Shown here: positions 14,879 to 23,867 of the stretch, in pieces
How the letters are laid out: each line of letters opens with the position of its first letter
How positions within the stretch are numbered: the first letter of the stretch is position 1
From: Methanobacteriota archaeon
GTDB taxonomy: Archaea; Halobacteriota; Methanosarcinia; Methanosarcinales; Methanosarcinaceae
Assembly (NCBI GenBank): GCA_030054735.1
Contig: JASGVX010000114.1
Span: 1 to 40,817 of the forward strand
Length of the DNA: 40,817 nt
Direction of reading: 5' to 3'
Program-made: the position numbers and the translations under genes
The notes under the pieces: model-generated
Seen by the model: the letters and a program-made list of their open reading frames with translations, nothing else
Database searches by the model: none
What the model was told of the DNA's origin: nothing

Positions 14879-17425
14879 ATGGAAATGCCATTTGATCCCG
14901 AACATATAACTGGACTTTCAGAAGAAGAAGCATCTGAGATACTTAAAAATGAAGGGTATAATGAGTTGCCTTCACAAAAGAAACAGAGCCTTTTTTCCAT
15001 ATTAGTGGGTGTTCTCAAAGAACCTATGTTGCTTCTTCTTTTAGTTGCAGGTATGATTTATCTCGTCCTCGGAGAAGTAAAAGACGCTTTAATACTTCTA
15101 GTGTTCGTTTTTGTGGTTATAGGTATAACATTTAACCAGGAGAGAAAAAGCGAGAGGGCATTAGAAGCTTTAAAAAATCTCTCCAGCCCAAGGGCTCTTG
15201 TGATAAGAGGCGGAGAACAGAAAAGAATTGCAGGGCGGGAAGTCGTCAGGGGCGATATTTTGATTTTAAGAGAAGGAGACCGTATCCCTGCAGATGGAGT
15301 TATACTTTTTTGTACAAATCTTCTGGTAGACGAATCTTTACTCACGGGTGAATCGCTGGCAGTTAGAAAATGTGAATCTACCAGCTTAAACCAAACCCTG
15401 CTGCCCGCGCAACCTGGAGGAGATAACCTTCCGTTTGTCTATTCCGGGACACTGGTGATTCAGGGACAGGGAGTAGCTCAGGTAAATTCAACAGGGATAC
15501 ACACTGAGATGGGGAAGATAGGAAAAGCACTGGAAACGATTGCAGAGGAGGACTCTCTGCTAAAGAAAGAGACAACCTTAATTATAAAAAATTTGGCTAT
15601 TTTCGGGGGAATACTATGTCTCATTGTAGTGGTAGTCTATGGATTAACCAGGGGAGACTGGCTTCACGGCCTGCTGGCAGGACTCAGTTTGAGCATGGCT
15701 CTCCTCCCTGAAGAGTTCTCAGTGGTTTTGCTCGTATTCCTGAGTATGGGCGCCTGGCGCCTGTCCAAAAGGGATGTCCTTGTACGGCGTATGCCTGCTA
15801 TTGAGACCCTTGGCTCTTCGACAGTGCTCTGCGTTGATAAAACAGGGACTTTGACGCAGAACAGGATGAACTTGAGCTCGCTTTATGCAGAAGATGAGTA
15901 CTGTGAAATTGATAATGACAGGTGCCTGCTTGATGAAAAGTTTCATGAGCTACTTGAATTCGGCTATCTGGCAAGCCAGCAGGATCCCTTTGATCCGCTT
16001 GAGAAAGAGATCAAAAAAATTACTGAAAAATTCCTTCCAGACCATGAGGACATACACCGTGAATGGAAACTTGTCCGGGAGTATCCTCTTTCTAAAAACT
16101 TACTTGCACTCTCAAACGTGTGGAAATCTTATGACTCCCGCAAATATGTTATCGCTTCAAAAGGTGCCCCGGAGGCGATTTTTGATCTATGCCACCTTGA
16201 TGAATCAGAGAAAGAGAAATTACTGTCTCATGTCCAGGAGATGGCAAACAGAGGTTTGAGGCTTCTCGGTGTGGCTAAAGCCAGTTTTCAGGACGGATCT
16301 TTGCCTGAAAAACAGCACGATTTCGAATTTGAATTTATAGGATTACTCGGTTTTGTTGACCCTATACGGCCATCGGTTGCCCAGTCAGTGAAAGAGTGCT
16401 ATACTGCGGGCATAAGAGTAATTATGATTACCGGGGATTATCCGGGTACGGCTCAGCATATTGCAAGACAAATAGGTTTAAAAAATTCGGACCAGTATAT
16501 TACCGGCCCTGAGCTTTCCAGCATGTCAAAGGAAGAGCTCGCAGAGAAAACCAAGACAACAAATATCTTCGCCCGGGTTGTGCCTGAACAAAAACTGGCA
16601 ATTGTAAATGCCCTGAAATTAAACGGGGAAGTTGTTGCGATGACAGGAGATGGGGTTAACGATGCACCTGCCCTGAAGTCCGCTCACATTGGGATTGCAA
16701 TGGGTGAAAGAGGTACGGATGTTGCCCGCGAGTCTGCATCAATTGTCCTCCTGAACGACGATTTTCTTTCCATAGTCGCAGCCGTAAGGCTTGGAAGACG
16801 GATTTTCGATAACCTCAAGAAGGCAATCAGTTACATATTTTCAGTTCACATGCCTATTGCAGGGCTTGCAGTCTTCCCCATATTATTTAAGCTGCCTCTT
16901 ATCCTTTTGCCTGCACACATAGCTTTCCTTGAACTGATAATAGACCCTGCCTGTTCTACCGTTTTCGAAGCCGAACCTGAGGAGAAAAACATAATGAACA
17001 GGCCGCCTCGGAACTTGGAGGAAAGAATGTTCGGAAGAAAAAACCTGGCTTTGAGCCTGGTGCAGGGCATAAGCATGCTTATAGGAGTGATCGCTGTTTT
17101 CCTGTACGCATGGTATACGGGCAGGGGTGAAGTAGATGCGCGTACACTTACATTCGCTACCCTGGTAATTTCCAATCTTACTTTAATTGTGGCAAATCTG
17201 TCCTGGTCGCAAAGCTTGATCAAAACATTATTTTCGGAAAACAAAGCCCTGAGGTATGTGCTTATAGGAGCTCTTTCTGGCTTGCTTCTAGTTCTGTATG
17301 TGCCAGCCTTAAGAAGCCTGTTCCGTTTCTCACTGCTGCACGGTAGTGACTTGCTGATTGTGTTTGTTGTGGGAACTCTGAGTATTGTATGGCTCAGATT
17401 ACTTAAGAGCAAAATAAATGTGTGA
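14879..17425 (+). CDS. P-type cation-transporting ATPase (P2-like)
   Basis: An 848-residue ion pump. In order it shows an N-terminal amphipathic region, helices M1-M2 (about 45-85), actuator TGES (156-159), M4 motif PEEF (277-280), phosphorylation site DKTGTLT (D320), KGAPEA in the nucleotide-binding domain (428-433), MITGD (516-520), hinge TGDGVNDAPALK (589-600), and C-terminal helices M5-M10 including ELIIDPACS. The overall layout is that of Ca2+/Na+-type P2 ATPases. M4 has PEEF in place of PEGL, and the M6 segment reads DPACS, so the transported ion is not predictable; Ca2+, Mg2+ or Na+ are possible. The ATG at 14879 is followed by a second ATG two codons later. Only a weak AGGT is found upstream. 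Confidence 0.9.
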   Translation: MEMPFDPEHITGLSEEEASEILKNEGYNELPSQKKQSLFSILVGVLKEPMLLLLLVAGMIYLVLGEVKDALILLVFVFVVIGITFNQERKSERALEALKNLSSPRALVIRGGEQKRIAGREVVRGDILILREGDRIPADGVILFCTNLLVDESLLTGESLAVRKCESTSLNQTLLPAQPGGDNLPFVYSGTLVIQGQGVAQVNSTGIHTEMGKIGKALETIAEEDSLLKKETTLIIKNLAIFGGILCLIVVVVYGLTRGDWLHGLLAGLSLSMALLPEEFSVVLLVFLSMGAWRLSKRDVLVRRMPAIETLGSSTVLCVDKTGTLTQNRMNLSSLYAEDEYCEIDNDRCLLDEKFHELLEFGYLASQQDPFDPLEKEIKKITEKFLPDHEDIHREWKLVREYPLSKNLLALSNVWKSYDSRKYVIASKGAPEAIFDLCHLDESEKEKLLSHVQEMANRGLRLLGVAKASFQDGSLPEKQHDFEFEFIGLLGFVDPIRPSVAQSVKECYTAGIRVIMITGDYPGTAQHIARQIGLKNSDQYITGPELSSMSKEELAEKTKTTNIFARVVPEQKLAIVNALKLNGEVVAMTGDGVNDAPALKSAHIGIAMGERGTDVARESASIVLLNDDFLSIVAAVRLGRRIFDNLKKAISYIFSVHMPIAGLAVFPILFKLPLILLPAHIAFLELIIDPACSTVFEAEPEEKNIMNRPPRNLEERMFGRKNLALSLVQGISMLIGVIAVFLYAWYTGRGEVDARTLTFATLVISNLTLIVANLSWSQSLIKTLFSENKALRYVLIGALSGLLLVLYVPALRSLFRFSLLHGSDLLIVFVVGTLSIVWLRLLKSKINV

Positions 17426-17819
17426 CAAGAAGCCGGTTAAAGTTAAGAACTCAGATACATCAGTAACCCACCAGATCTTTGAAAAGCAAACCAGACTGGA
17501 TATAAACGCATATAGATATTTTATACACCAGTTAATGGGGAAGCATTTTCCCCTATTCGTATCCTCTTCAAATTAGGTGGAAATCTCTGGCTTTCTACTG
17601 AGGTTTTGCCATTTTCCATCAAATTCATTATTTTTCAATAATATTTGCTTATAATATTTATTTTGTAAAAAAATTTATTTAAGATGATTTAAAATCAATT
17701 TAATATGATATTACATCCTTAACTATAATTATGATCATTTTTCCTCATATAATATAGAAAAAAATTCTATTTAAATTTTTAACACATAATTAATATTTAT
17801 AATTTTATGAGATTTATTT

Positions 17820-17934
17820 AGGACTTACGCACTTGAAATGTAAATTCAGATACATACGGACTCGTCAACATTATTTGAGTTTATACAGTTAACTCACTTC
17901 CGCTCGTGGTTTTCAATTCAACTGCGTAAGTCCT
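17820..17934 (+). mobile_element. 115-bp MITE, copy 2
   Basis: Inverted ends AGGACTTACGC / GCGTAAGTCCT. Same length and orientation as the copy at 26369-26483 and opposite to 3697-3811. It cuts the small minus-strand ORF that starts at 18066. Confidence 0.8.
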
Positions 17935-18066
17935 AGATTTTTCAAGAGGAAGTATTTCGTATTGTGCAAGAATTTGCCTGGTAGATCGCAATTCAAAAAT
18001 GTTTAATATCTCGGAAAGCAATTTCCATTTGTGATCTTCGTGTATTGGGATAAGCGGAGGTTTCAT
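17935..18066 (-). pseudogene. Unidentified ORF truncated by a MITE
   Basis: An N-terminal coding fragment of about 44 residues, starting MKPPLIPIHEDHKWKLLSEI, runs directly into the MITE end at 17934 and then uses MITE sequence until a stop at 17881. No continuation was recognised on the far side of the MITE. The family is unknown. Confidence 0.4.
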
Positions 18067-18080
18067 AAAAAAACACCAGC

Positions 18081-18251
18081 AGAGGATAATACGTCCTCCT
18101 CAATAAATTTTACGACTTTTTGCAAGAGGAAATAGAATTTTAGACAAAAATATGATGTATTTTTTTAAGGGAAGCTAAATTTTATATCTTTTTTGGAGAA
18201 TAAAACATTTGTATTGCTTATTATTCTATATGATTTTTTAGGACCCTCTAT
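18081..18251 (+). repeat. Direct repeat flanking the glycosyltransferase cluster, copy 1
   Basis: About 170 bp, starting AGAGGATA and ending GGACCCTCTA, with a second copy in the same orientation at 21889-22056 and an inverted fragment at 22874-22908. The shared interior includes TCCTCAATAAATTTTACGA and AAGGGAAGCTAAATTTWATR. Together the copies bracket the three glycosyltransferase genes. Confidence 0.7.
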
Positions 18252-18308
18252 AATATATGAGCATCATCCAAAAAAGCATCCTGTTTGCCCACAGGAAGTT
18301 AACAAACT

Positions 18309-19249
18309 TCATATAATTCGATCATATACTGAGAGGATTTTTTCACATATCACCTTGTTATTATGAACCTTCTCAACATATTTTTTCCCATTAATTCCAA
18401 GATTTCCCCTTAGATTTTCATCAAGTATTAACTCCTCCAACCTTTGCTTTAGATTGTCTTTTGTTACATTAACTATTCCACTGGGCTCTTCTAGATAAGG
18501 CTCCAGTCCATGCTTAATCCATGTACAGCATGGAATTCCCATCTGTTGGACTTCATTAGTTAGAACACCGTACCACCCTAATACATCAACAGAATCAACA
18601 ACTATGTCACATGTCTGAAGCAATTGCATTGCTTCTTTATGGGGTTTGTTTTCAATTAACAGGCATTCTACGTTTGGATACTTTTTCTTGAGCTGGTCCA
18701 TCGCTTCAAGAAAATATTTTGTACCTTTGTAGAAGCGGTTTGTAGGAGCATGCCCTATTATTATTTTGCTGTCATTTCTATTGATTTTTTCCAGGCCATG
18801 CCAGGGGATACAGTTTGGAATCCATATAGAATCTGGTGCATATTCAAGCAAATCCGGGGTTGAAACTATTTCGGCACCTGCATATTTTGATCCAAAAGTT
18901 CTGCCATTATTTCTTAATTTACTGCCGTGCCAGTGGACAACAACTTTGCCAAAACGTTTAAAAAAAAGTGGTATGTCTATATCCTGGGGAAATATTCCTG
19001 CATCGTGAAGATGGAATATATCAAATTTCTCTCTTAATGTGATTTTTACAAGGCTTTTCGATATGATTTGGAAACGGCTGAGGATATCTTTTTTAGAATA
19101 GTTTAGCGGTAGATTTAAAGATATATCGGTACTTTCACTGGTATAATTTTCAGTAATCTCAAATAAAAGTACCTCATGACCTTTTTTTTTTGTTGTAAAG
19201 ATAGATTATGTGCTACATTTGCAATATTTCTTATATGTAATATTTTCAT
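18309..19249 (-). pseudogene. Glycosyltransferase (GT4-like) with a homopolymer frameshift
   Basis: The C-terminal 180 residues (from about 18851) are open and show the GT-B nucleotide-sugar part (IIIGHAPTNRFYKGTKYFLEAM, then CDIVVDSVDVLGWYG). The same frame stays open upstream to 19181 without any start codon, reading GHEVLLFEITENY and FHLHDAGIFPQDID. The expected N-terminus MKILHIRNIANVAHNLSLQQ begins at ATG 19249 in another frame. The frames meet at a run of ten T (19182-19191, A on the coding strand): one more base would join QQKKK to GHEV and give about 313 residues. This is a phase mutation, a sequencing slip at a homopolymer, or phase variation; the intactness of the rest suggests a recent event. 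Confidence 0.75.
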
Positions 19250-19369
19250 GTTTATCTAACACCTGTCTATTTAGATATTTTATCCCTTTAACTGCCGCAT
19301 CCAAATACGTAATTTCTTACCTGTTTCTTCAAATCCATTAATTGCAGTTCCGATTCATTTTTATAATTT

Positions 19370-20353
19370 TCACTGGATTTTTTCATAGATTTCTTTTATT
19401 CTCATGGTGTTTGATTCCCAGAAACGGTAATCTTCAGGGTTTAATTTTTCTGGATTTTTATCAAGATACTCTGAAATGACATTTTCAAGTTCGGAACTAT
19501 TTACAATCAACAGATTTTTTCTGTCCTCTTCCTTTGAGATTCCCGATGCTATTACAAGTTTTCCAAAATTGAGATATTCATTAAGTTTCCAGACACTTTT
19601 ATCGGTTGTATATGTGGTAAGAATGCTTTCCTGGAAAGGTATCATACATATTTTTGCATTTTGTATTATACCTGGTATATTTTCATGTGGTTGCCAACCT
19701 AAGTATTCTACATTTTTTGGTTTTTTTGCTAAATACCACTTTGCAAAAGGTCCATCTCCCACAATCCGAAACTTTTCTTCCTGAAACTTTTTAGCAATGT
19801 TCAAAAGGCTCTTTATACCCTCACGCTCACATATCCTGCCAAGAAAAGTTATTGCTTCATCTTCTTTCAAATTATGCTTAACACTGTTAACAAAACTTTT
19901 CCATGGGTAATTTGGAATTTCGTACAGTTCGGTCTGCAGATTTCCTAAGTAAGTTTGAACTTTTTCTCCGAGAGGCTTGTTTACTGTAGTGATAAGATCT
20001 GCGTTAACTGTTAGTTTCCTTTCAAAGTGTTCGGCTACTATCTTTCCTGCAAGACCTGTGTTCATTTGCAGCTCAAGACCCCAGGGTGACCTATAATCAT
20101 AAATCATTTTCTTGAAAAATTTGCCTTTGAGTTCTGGCAATCTACTGTATATCACATCAGGTACATTGAAAACATGAACTACATCTGGTTTTTCTTTCTT
20201 GATTAATTGCTCTGCAAATCCAGCTATTTTTATCCAGTTTCTAGTTCTAAATTTTGGAACTATAACATCATATCCAAGTTCTTCCAGACTCCCTTTGAAC
20301 ATTTGAAGGCGGGTTGTCCTCTCAGGTTGACTGGAAAGCAATAAAACTCTCAT
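19370..20353 (-). CDS. Glycosyltransferase, GT4-like
   Basis: A 327-residue GT-B glycosyltransferase, probably acting on cell-surface or S-layer glycans or an exopolysaccharide. The N-terminal half begins MRVLLLSSQPERTTRL and carries KPDVVHVFNVPD. The C-terminal half has ITFLGRICEREGIKSLLNIAKKF, FRIVGDGPFAKWY and NVEYLGWQPHENIPGIIQNA, then VWKLNEYLNFGKLVIAS, the usual donor-binding region with an acidic residue. The ATG overlaps the stop of the upstream gene (ATGA at 20350-20353), so the two are translationally coupled. The sugar specificity cannot be inferred. Confidence 0.85.
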   Translation of the reverse strand: MRVLLLSSQPERTTRLQMFKGSLEELGYDVIVPKFRTRNWIKIAGFAEQLIKKEKPDVVHVFNVPDVIYSRLPELKGKFFKKMIYDYRSPWGLELQMNTGLAGKIVAEHFERKLTVNADLITTVNKPLGEKVQTYLGNLQTELYEIPNYPWKSFVNSVKHNLKEDEAITFLGRICEREGIKSLLNIAKKFQEEKFRIVGDGPFAKWYLAKKPKNVEYLGWQPHENIPGIIQNAKICMIPFQESILTTYTTDKSVWKLNEYLNFGKLVIASGISKEEDRKNLLIVNSSELENVISEYLDKNPEKLNPEDYRFWESNTMRIKEIYEKIQ

Positions 20354-21471
20354 GTGGCTCTCCTTAAAACTTCTTCGTATTTTCTGGCAAGGACTTCCCA
20401 GTCAAAAGTCTTTGCAATTTCTCTATATTTTTCCTTATTAGTCGGAGTATTCAGAATCCTTTTTACCTCACAGATGAATCCATCTTTATCATCGTAGTAA
20501 TATAAATTATCTCTGAGCATTCTTACAAGGGAAATTGTCCTGCTGGATAACACGGGCCTTCCACAAGCCAGATAATTAAACACTTTCCCTCCAGCCGCAT
20601 ATTCATTTTTATCCATTTTTTTCAATGTATTGAGCCCTATATCCATAGCTGAGATATAGGTTCCAAGCTTCTCATAGGGCACAGCCCCAGTAAACTTTAC
20701 CTTATCCGAAACTCCCAGTTTGTGTGCCAGTTCTTTGATTTTCTCACCGTAATCTGTAAACAACCCCGGGCCCACAACCAAAAGACTTACTTCCAGGTCA
20801 GGAAGTGATTCTACAACCATTTCAAGATCTACCCAGTGCTCTAGGGAGCCTACAAACCCAATAACATTTCCTTTAAGACCAAGTCTTTTTTTTGCTTCTT
20901 CTTTTGGGATAGGTTTCAAAAGACTGCAATTAACTCCATTGGGGATCACATCTGCGCCTTTGACTCCTATTTCGTCAAGAAAATCTTTGAGTTCCTGGGT
21001 GACAGTTATTACAGAAGTTGCATGTTTCAGATTGTACCTTGTAATTTGCCTTACCCCGGTCTTGACGATTTTTCCAAAAAAAGATTCAGGGTAATATATC
21101 GAGGCGGATTCCTCTAAATGGTCAAGATAATCAAAAACAACAGGTACATTTAAGAAATTAATAATAAATGAGGGAAGGATGTTTGTAGAGAGAACAACAT
21201 CTATACCTTCTTTTTTTATTATTTTTCTCATTTTCAAAATATGCTCTGGCCAGTTTAATATGTAATATAGTGACGGATCTCCCACATCTATAAATTCTGT
21301 ATCTACAAGTTTGCAAGCTGTTTCTCTCGGCTTGTTATTTTTGAACTTCTTGAGCTTGAAATGCAGAACATACACTTCATGTTTTTCTGCAAGGATATCA
21401 AATATGAAATTAAGCCTGTTGGGTACAGGATGTCTGATCCAATCAGTGGTTGGTATCACAAGAATTTTCAT
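20350..21471 (-). CDS. Glycosyltransferase, GT4 family
   Basis: A 373-residue GT-B enzyme. The N-terminus is MKILVIPTTDWIRHPVPNRL. The donor domain contains VIGFVGSLEHWVDLEMVVE, LLVVGPGLF, VKFTGAVPYEKLGTYISAMDIGLN and the E-x7-like GGKVFNYLACGRPVLSS motif. The ATG at 21471 is chosen over a TTG at 21486 because AAAGGA lies six bases before it. It is the first gene of the glycosyltransferase run and overlaps the next gene by four bases. Its likely role is surface polysaccharide or glycoprotein synthesis (inference from the cluster). Confidence 0.87.
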   Translation of the reverse strand: MKILVIPTTDWIRHPVPNRLNFIFDILAEKHEVYVLHFKLKKFKNNKPRETACKLVDTEFIDVGDPSLYYILNWPEHILKMRKIIKKEGIDVVLSTNILPSFIINFLNVPVVFDYLDHLEESASIYYPESFFGKIVKTGVRQITRYNLKHATSVITVTQELKDFLDEIGVKGADVIPNGVNCSLLKPIPKEEAKKRLGLKGNVIGFVGSLEHWVDLEMVVESLPDLEVSLLVVGPGLFTDYGEKIKELAHKLGVSDKVKFTGAVPYEKLGTYISAMDIGLNTLKKMDKNEYAAGGKVFNYLACGRPVLSSRTISLVRMLRDNLYYYDDKDGFICEVKRILNTPTNKEKYREIAKTFDWEVLARKYEEVLRRAT

Positions 21472-21727
21472 AGGATTTCCTTTCAATTTTATGTATGTTT
21501 TTACATATAAGGCTTAAAATTGAGATACCATTTATATCTTTTTCTCATACTTTATAAATATATCATATGTTACAGTAATTAAGAATCAACTTATAGAACT
21601 AATCTACAACTCAAATTATGTCTTTAAATGCCGTATTTCAACAATGAATAGGGTTTCTGATATTATATCTGATATTGAAAAATGGCAGGTGGTTACGAAA
21701 TTCTCAAGGGGCAATTGCGTATATACG

Positions 21728-21884
21728 GGCCGTCTCAAAACTCAAACCATTTCTACAATTGGATAATGAGGTACGTTAACTTTAAAAATAAACCCACTTA
21801 ATATAGAGAAAATTAGACATAAAATCACCTTGAAGTGGAAAAATTGACACAATTGTAGAATTAACTTTATTTTTGAGACAGCCT
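21728..21884 (+). mobile_element. 157-bp MITE, copy 1
   Basis: Begins GGCCGTCTCAAAA and ends TTTTGAGACAGCC. It has the same length and orientation as, and is highly similar to, 39476-39632. No coding capacity. It abuts the 170-bp repeat copy. Confidence 0.8.
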
Positions 21885-21888
21885 GAGA

Positions 21889-22056
21889 AGAGGATATTAC
21901 CTACTCCTCAATAAATTTTACGATTTTATGCTAGAGAAAATAGGATTTTAGAAAAGAATATTATGTATTTTATTAAGGGAAGCTAAATTTAATGTCTTTT
22001 TGGAGAATAAAACGTTTATATTACTTATTATTCTTTAGGGTTTTTAGGTCCCTCTA
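21889..22056 (+). repeat. Direct repeat flanking the glycosyltransferase cluster, copy 2
   Basis: Same orientation as 18081-18251 with small indels. Ends TTTTTAGGTCCCTCTA. Confidence 0.7.
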
Positions 22057-22180
22057 GAGCTTTAAACAAAAAAATATACGTTTTTTCTTCCCTGTTATTA
22101 GTAATCTAAGCCGTTTTTATTGTTTCCCCTACAATCTCACCCTCAAACCCCCAATCGAGACTTTTTGCGTAGAACGCAAT

Positions 22181-22387
22181 TTAAATTATTTTTTCAAAGA
22201 TCATTGAGGATATGGTTATCAGCAAGTAAGCTATTGGCAATGATGCTATAAAAATATACAGGAAATATCCAAGCGAGCTCAGACCTCTCATTATCCGGAC
22301 TTCAATGCTGTTCCCCCCACGAATTACAGCACCATCATAGCCTATTTTGCTGTCAAACTGCATGAAATATGTCTCATCTGTTTTCAT
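22181..22387 (-). CDS. Small membrane protein of unknown function
   Basis: A 68-residue protein with a polar N-terminus (MKTDETYFMQFDSKIGYDGA) and one hydrophobic helix at the C-terminus (about 41-64). The ATG at 22387 is supported by AGGTGA five bases upstream; a GTG nine bases earlier lies within that site. I do not recognise the family. It has no neighbour within 800 bp upstream. Confidence 0.5.
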   Translation of the reverse strand: MKTDETYFMQFDSKIGYDGAVIRGGNSIEVRIMRGLSSLGYFLYIFIASLPIAYLLITISSMIFEKII

Positions 22388-22396
22388 ATATTTCAC

Positions 22397-23249
22397 CTAT
22401 TTTTTCTTCCCCACTGTAAAGTTCTTTTTTGATTTTAATTTGATAATATGTACAAGAACTTTACATAAATAGTTATCTTATTGAACTAATATTATTTTAA
22501 AAGTATTTCAGAGATATTGGTGATATTATAGTAGTTAAATGGACATATTAAAACCAGAAAAAAAATAATTGAGGCAATTTAACGCATTAGTTTTCCCACT
22601 TTTCCCTGGAACACACTAAAAATTATAAAATTTAATTTTAAAGTTTTAATTAATAATTTCAATCAGTTGATCTTTTGAATTTCGACCCTTACTGAGACTG
22701 TCCTTCAAGTTAAAGAGAAAAGGAATTATTCTTGTTTGTCTAAATTCTCCAGGATACCTACCAAGAATTTTTATTTCATGAGTTTAAACCAGGAGATTAT
22801 CCCTGGCAGACATGATACAGGATACAGTTCCAGAATTTTTTGCTCTCATAATTCCAGTTGAATATTGTAAACCATAGAGGGACCTAAAAAATCCTATAGA
22901 ATAATAACCTACATTCGGCAGGTCGACATTAAAAATCAGAACATTTCTCTTGATGTCGTTTTATAAATCCCTGCATCGGCCTTTTTGTAATCAGGATGAA
23001 AAATAAAGCAGAAGAAATCAAGAAACTGAGAGAGCAATATAAAAAGGACAAAAATATAAAAAAGGTAAAATAAGGGAGTAACAAAAGAGATGCTATCTGT
23101 AGCTTTTTACCTTCCCATTAAAACATTCTTTATGTAAATATCAAGTCCTTTTTACGTTTTTTTTCTCTATTATTTAAGTTTCGGGTTCATTATTCAAGTT
23201 TTGGGTTACATTATAAAGAAAGAAGCTTTTCATCTCAAAATTCCATTTT
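22397..23249. other. Largely non-coding region
   Basis: Contains an inverted fragment of the 170-bp repeat (22874-22908) and a 25-codon lysine-rich ORF (22996-23073 plus, AGG just before its ATG). A minus-strand open stretch of about 40 codons (about 22655-22775, reading GRYPGEFRQTRIIPF) may be a remnant of an unidentified gene. Nothing else stands out. Confidence 0.4.
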
Positions 23250-23816
23250 TCAAACCTTCACCTTTTTCGTATATGCAGTCCTGCACTCAAAGAACCCTGC
23301 CGCAGGAAGTTCGTGAATTGTAGTTGCGACAATCATGCCTTCTCCGATTTCTTTTACGACCATGATGGGCCTACCTCTTTCGTCTTCAAGAATGACCTGA
23401 GCATCGGTTTCTGAAAAGTAGCCGTCGCATCCTGCGGGAGGATTAATGTTTTCTATAAGTTTCTGAGCTTCATGTTCGCCCACAGGACGAGGTGTACAGG
23501 GGTTTTCTTCCATTATGTATTTAAGAGAGAAAGGCAGCCATTCATACTGATATTCGGGCACAAGAGGGCTGAAGATAAGAAAGGTTCCACCTTTTGCCAC
23601 GAATTTTTCAAGGGAACGTTTACCGCGTTCAAGTCCGATTCCTGTTTTCGTATATTGTTTATTTGCAAAACCGGTAGGCAGGACAAGAATTTTACAGGCA
23701 GGCAGATAAGGAGTACCAAGGGACGTTGAGAGTGCACGGCTGCATTCAAGTCCATACTCTACAAAGAGTTTTTCAAAGAGAAGAGGACTGTCCCAGAGAA
23801 TAATTACATCACTCAT
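23250..23816 (-). CDS. Class I glutamine-amidotransferase-like archaeal protein
   Basis: A 188-residue soluble protein. It has a flavodoxin/GATase-like layout: VIILWDSPLLFEKLFVEYGL, then CKILVLPTGFANKQ, GKRSLEKFVAKGGTFLIFSP, and a C-terminal GEGMIVATTIHE. These match the strand-turn pattern of BPL_N/ThuA-type GATase-1-like proteins, but no Cys-His-Glu triad is evident, so it is probably not an amidotransferase. A TATATG element about 27 bases upstream of ATG 23816 and the absence of a Shine-Dalgarno suggest a leaderless transcript. The family call is tentative. Confidence 0.55.
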   Translation of the reverse strand: MSDVIILWDSPLLFEKLFVEYGLECSRALSTSLGTPYLPACKILVLPTGFANKQYTKTGIGLERGKRSLEKFVAKGGTFLIFSPLVPEYQYEWLPFSLKYIMEENPCTPRPVGEHEAQKLIENINPPAGCDGYFSETDAQVILEDERGRPIMVVKEIGEGMIVATTIHELPAAGFFECRTAYTKKVKV

Positions 23817-23867
23817 GAAAAGGGATAATGAGCTACCATATATGAATTTATCCGTCCGAATAAAGAT

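Larger units (their letters stand above)
17426..18308. other. AT-rich repeat-containing region between the P-type ATPase and glycosyltransferases
   Basis: Contains a 115-bp MITE (17820-17934), a truncated minus-strand ORF (17935-18066), and the first copy of a dispersed repeat of about 170 bp (18081-18251). The remaining 390 bp downstream of the ATPase is extremely AT-rich with no gene seen. Confidence 0.6.
21487..22180. other. Repeat-filled region upstream of the glycosyltransferases
   Basis: Consists of a short AT-rich promoter region (21490-21727), a 157-bp MITE (21728-21884), the second copy of the 170-bp direct repeat (21889-22056) and a non-coding flank. No gene is seen. Confidence 0.6.
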
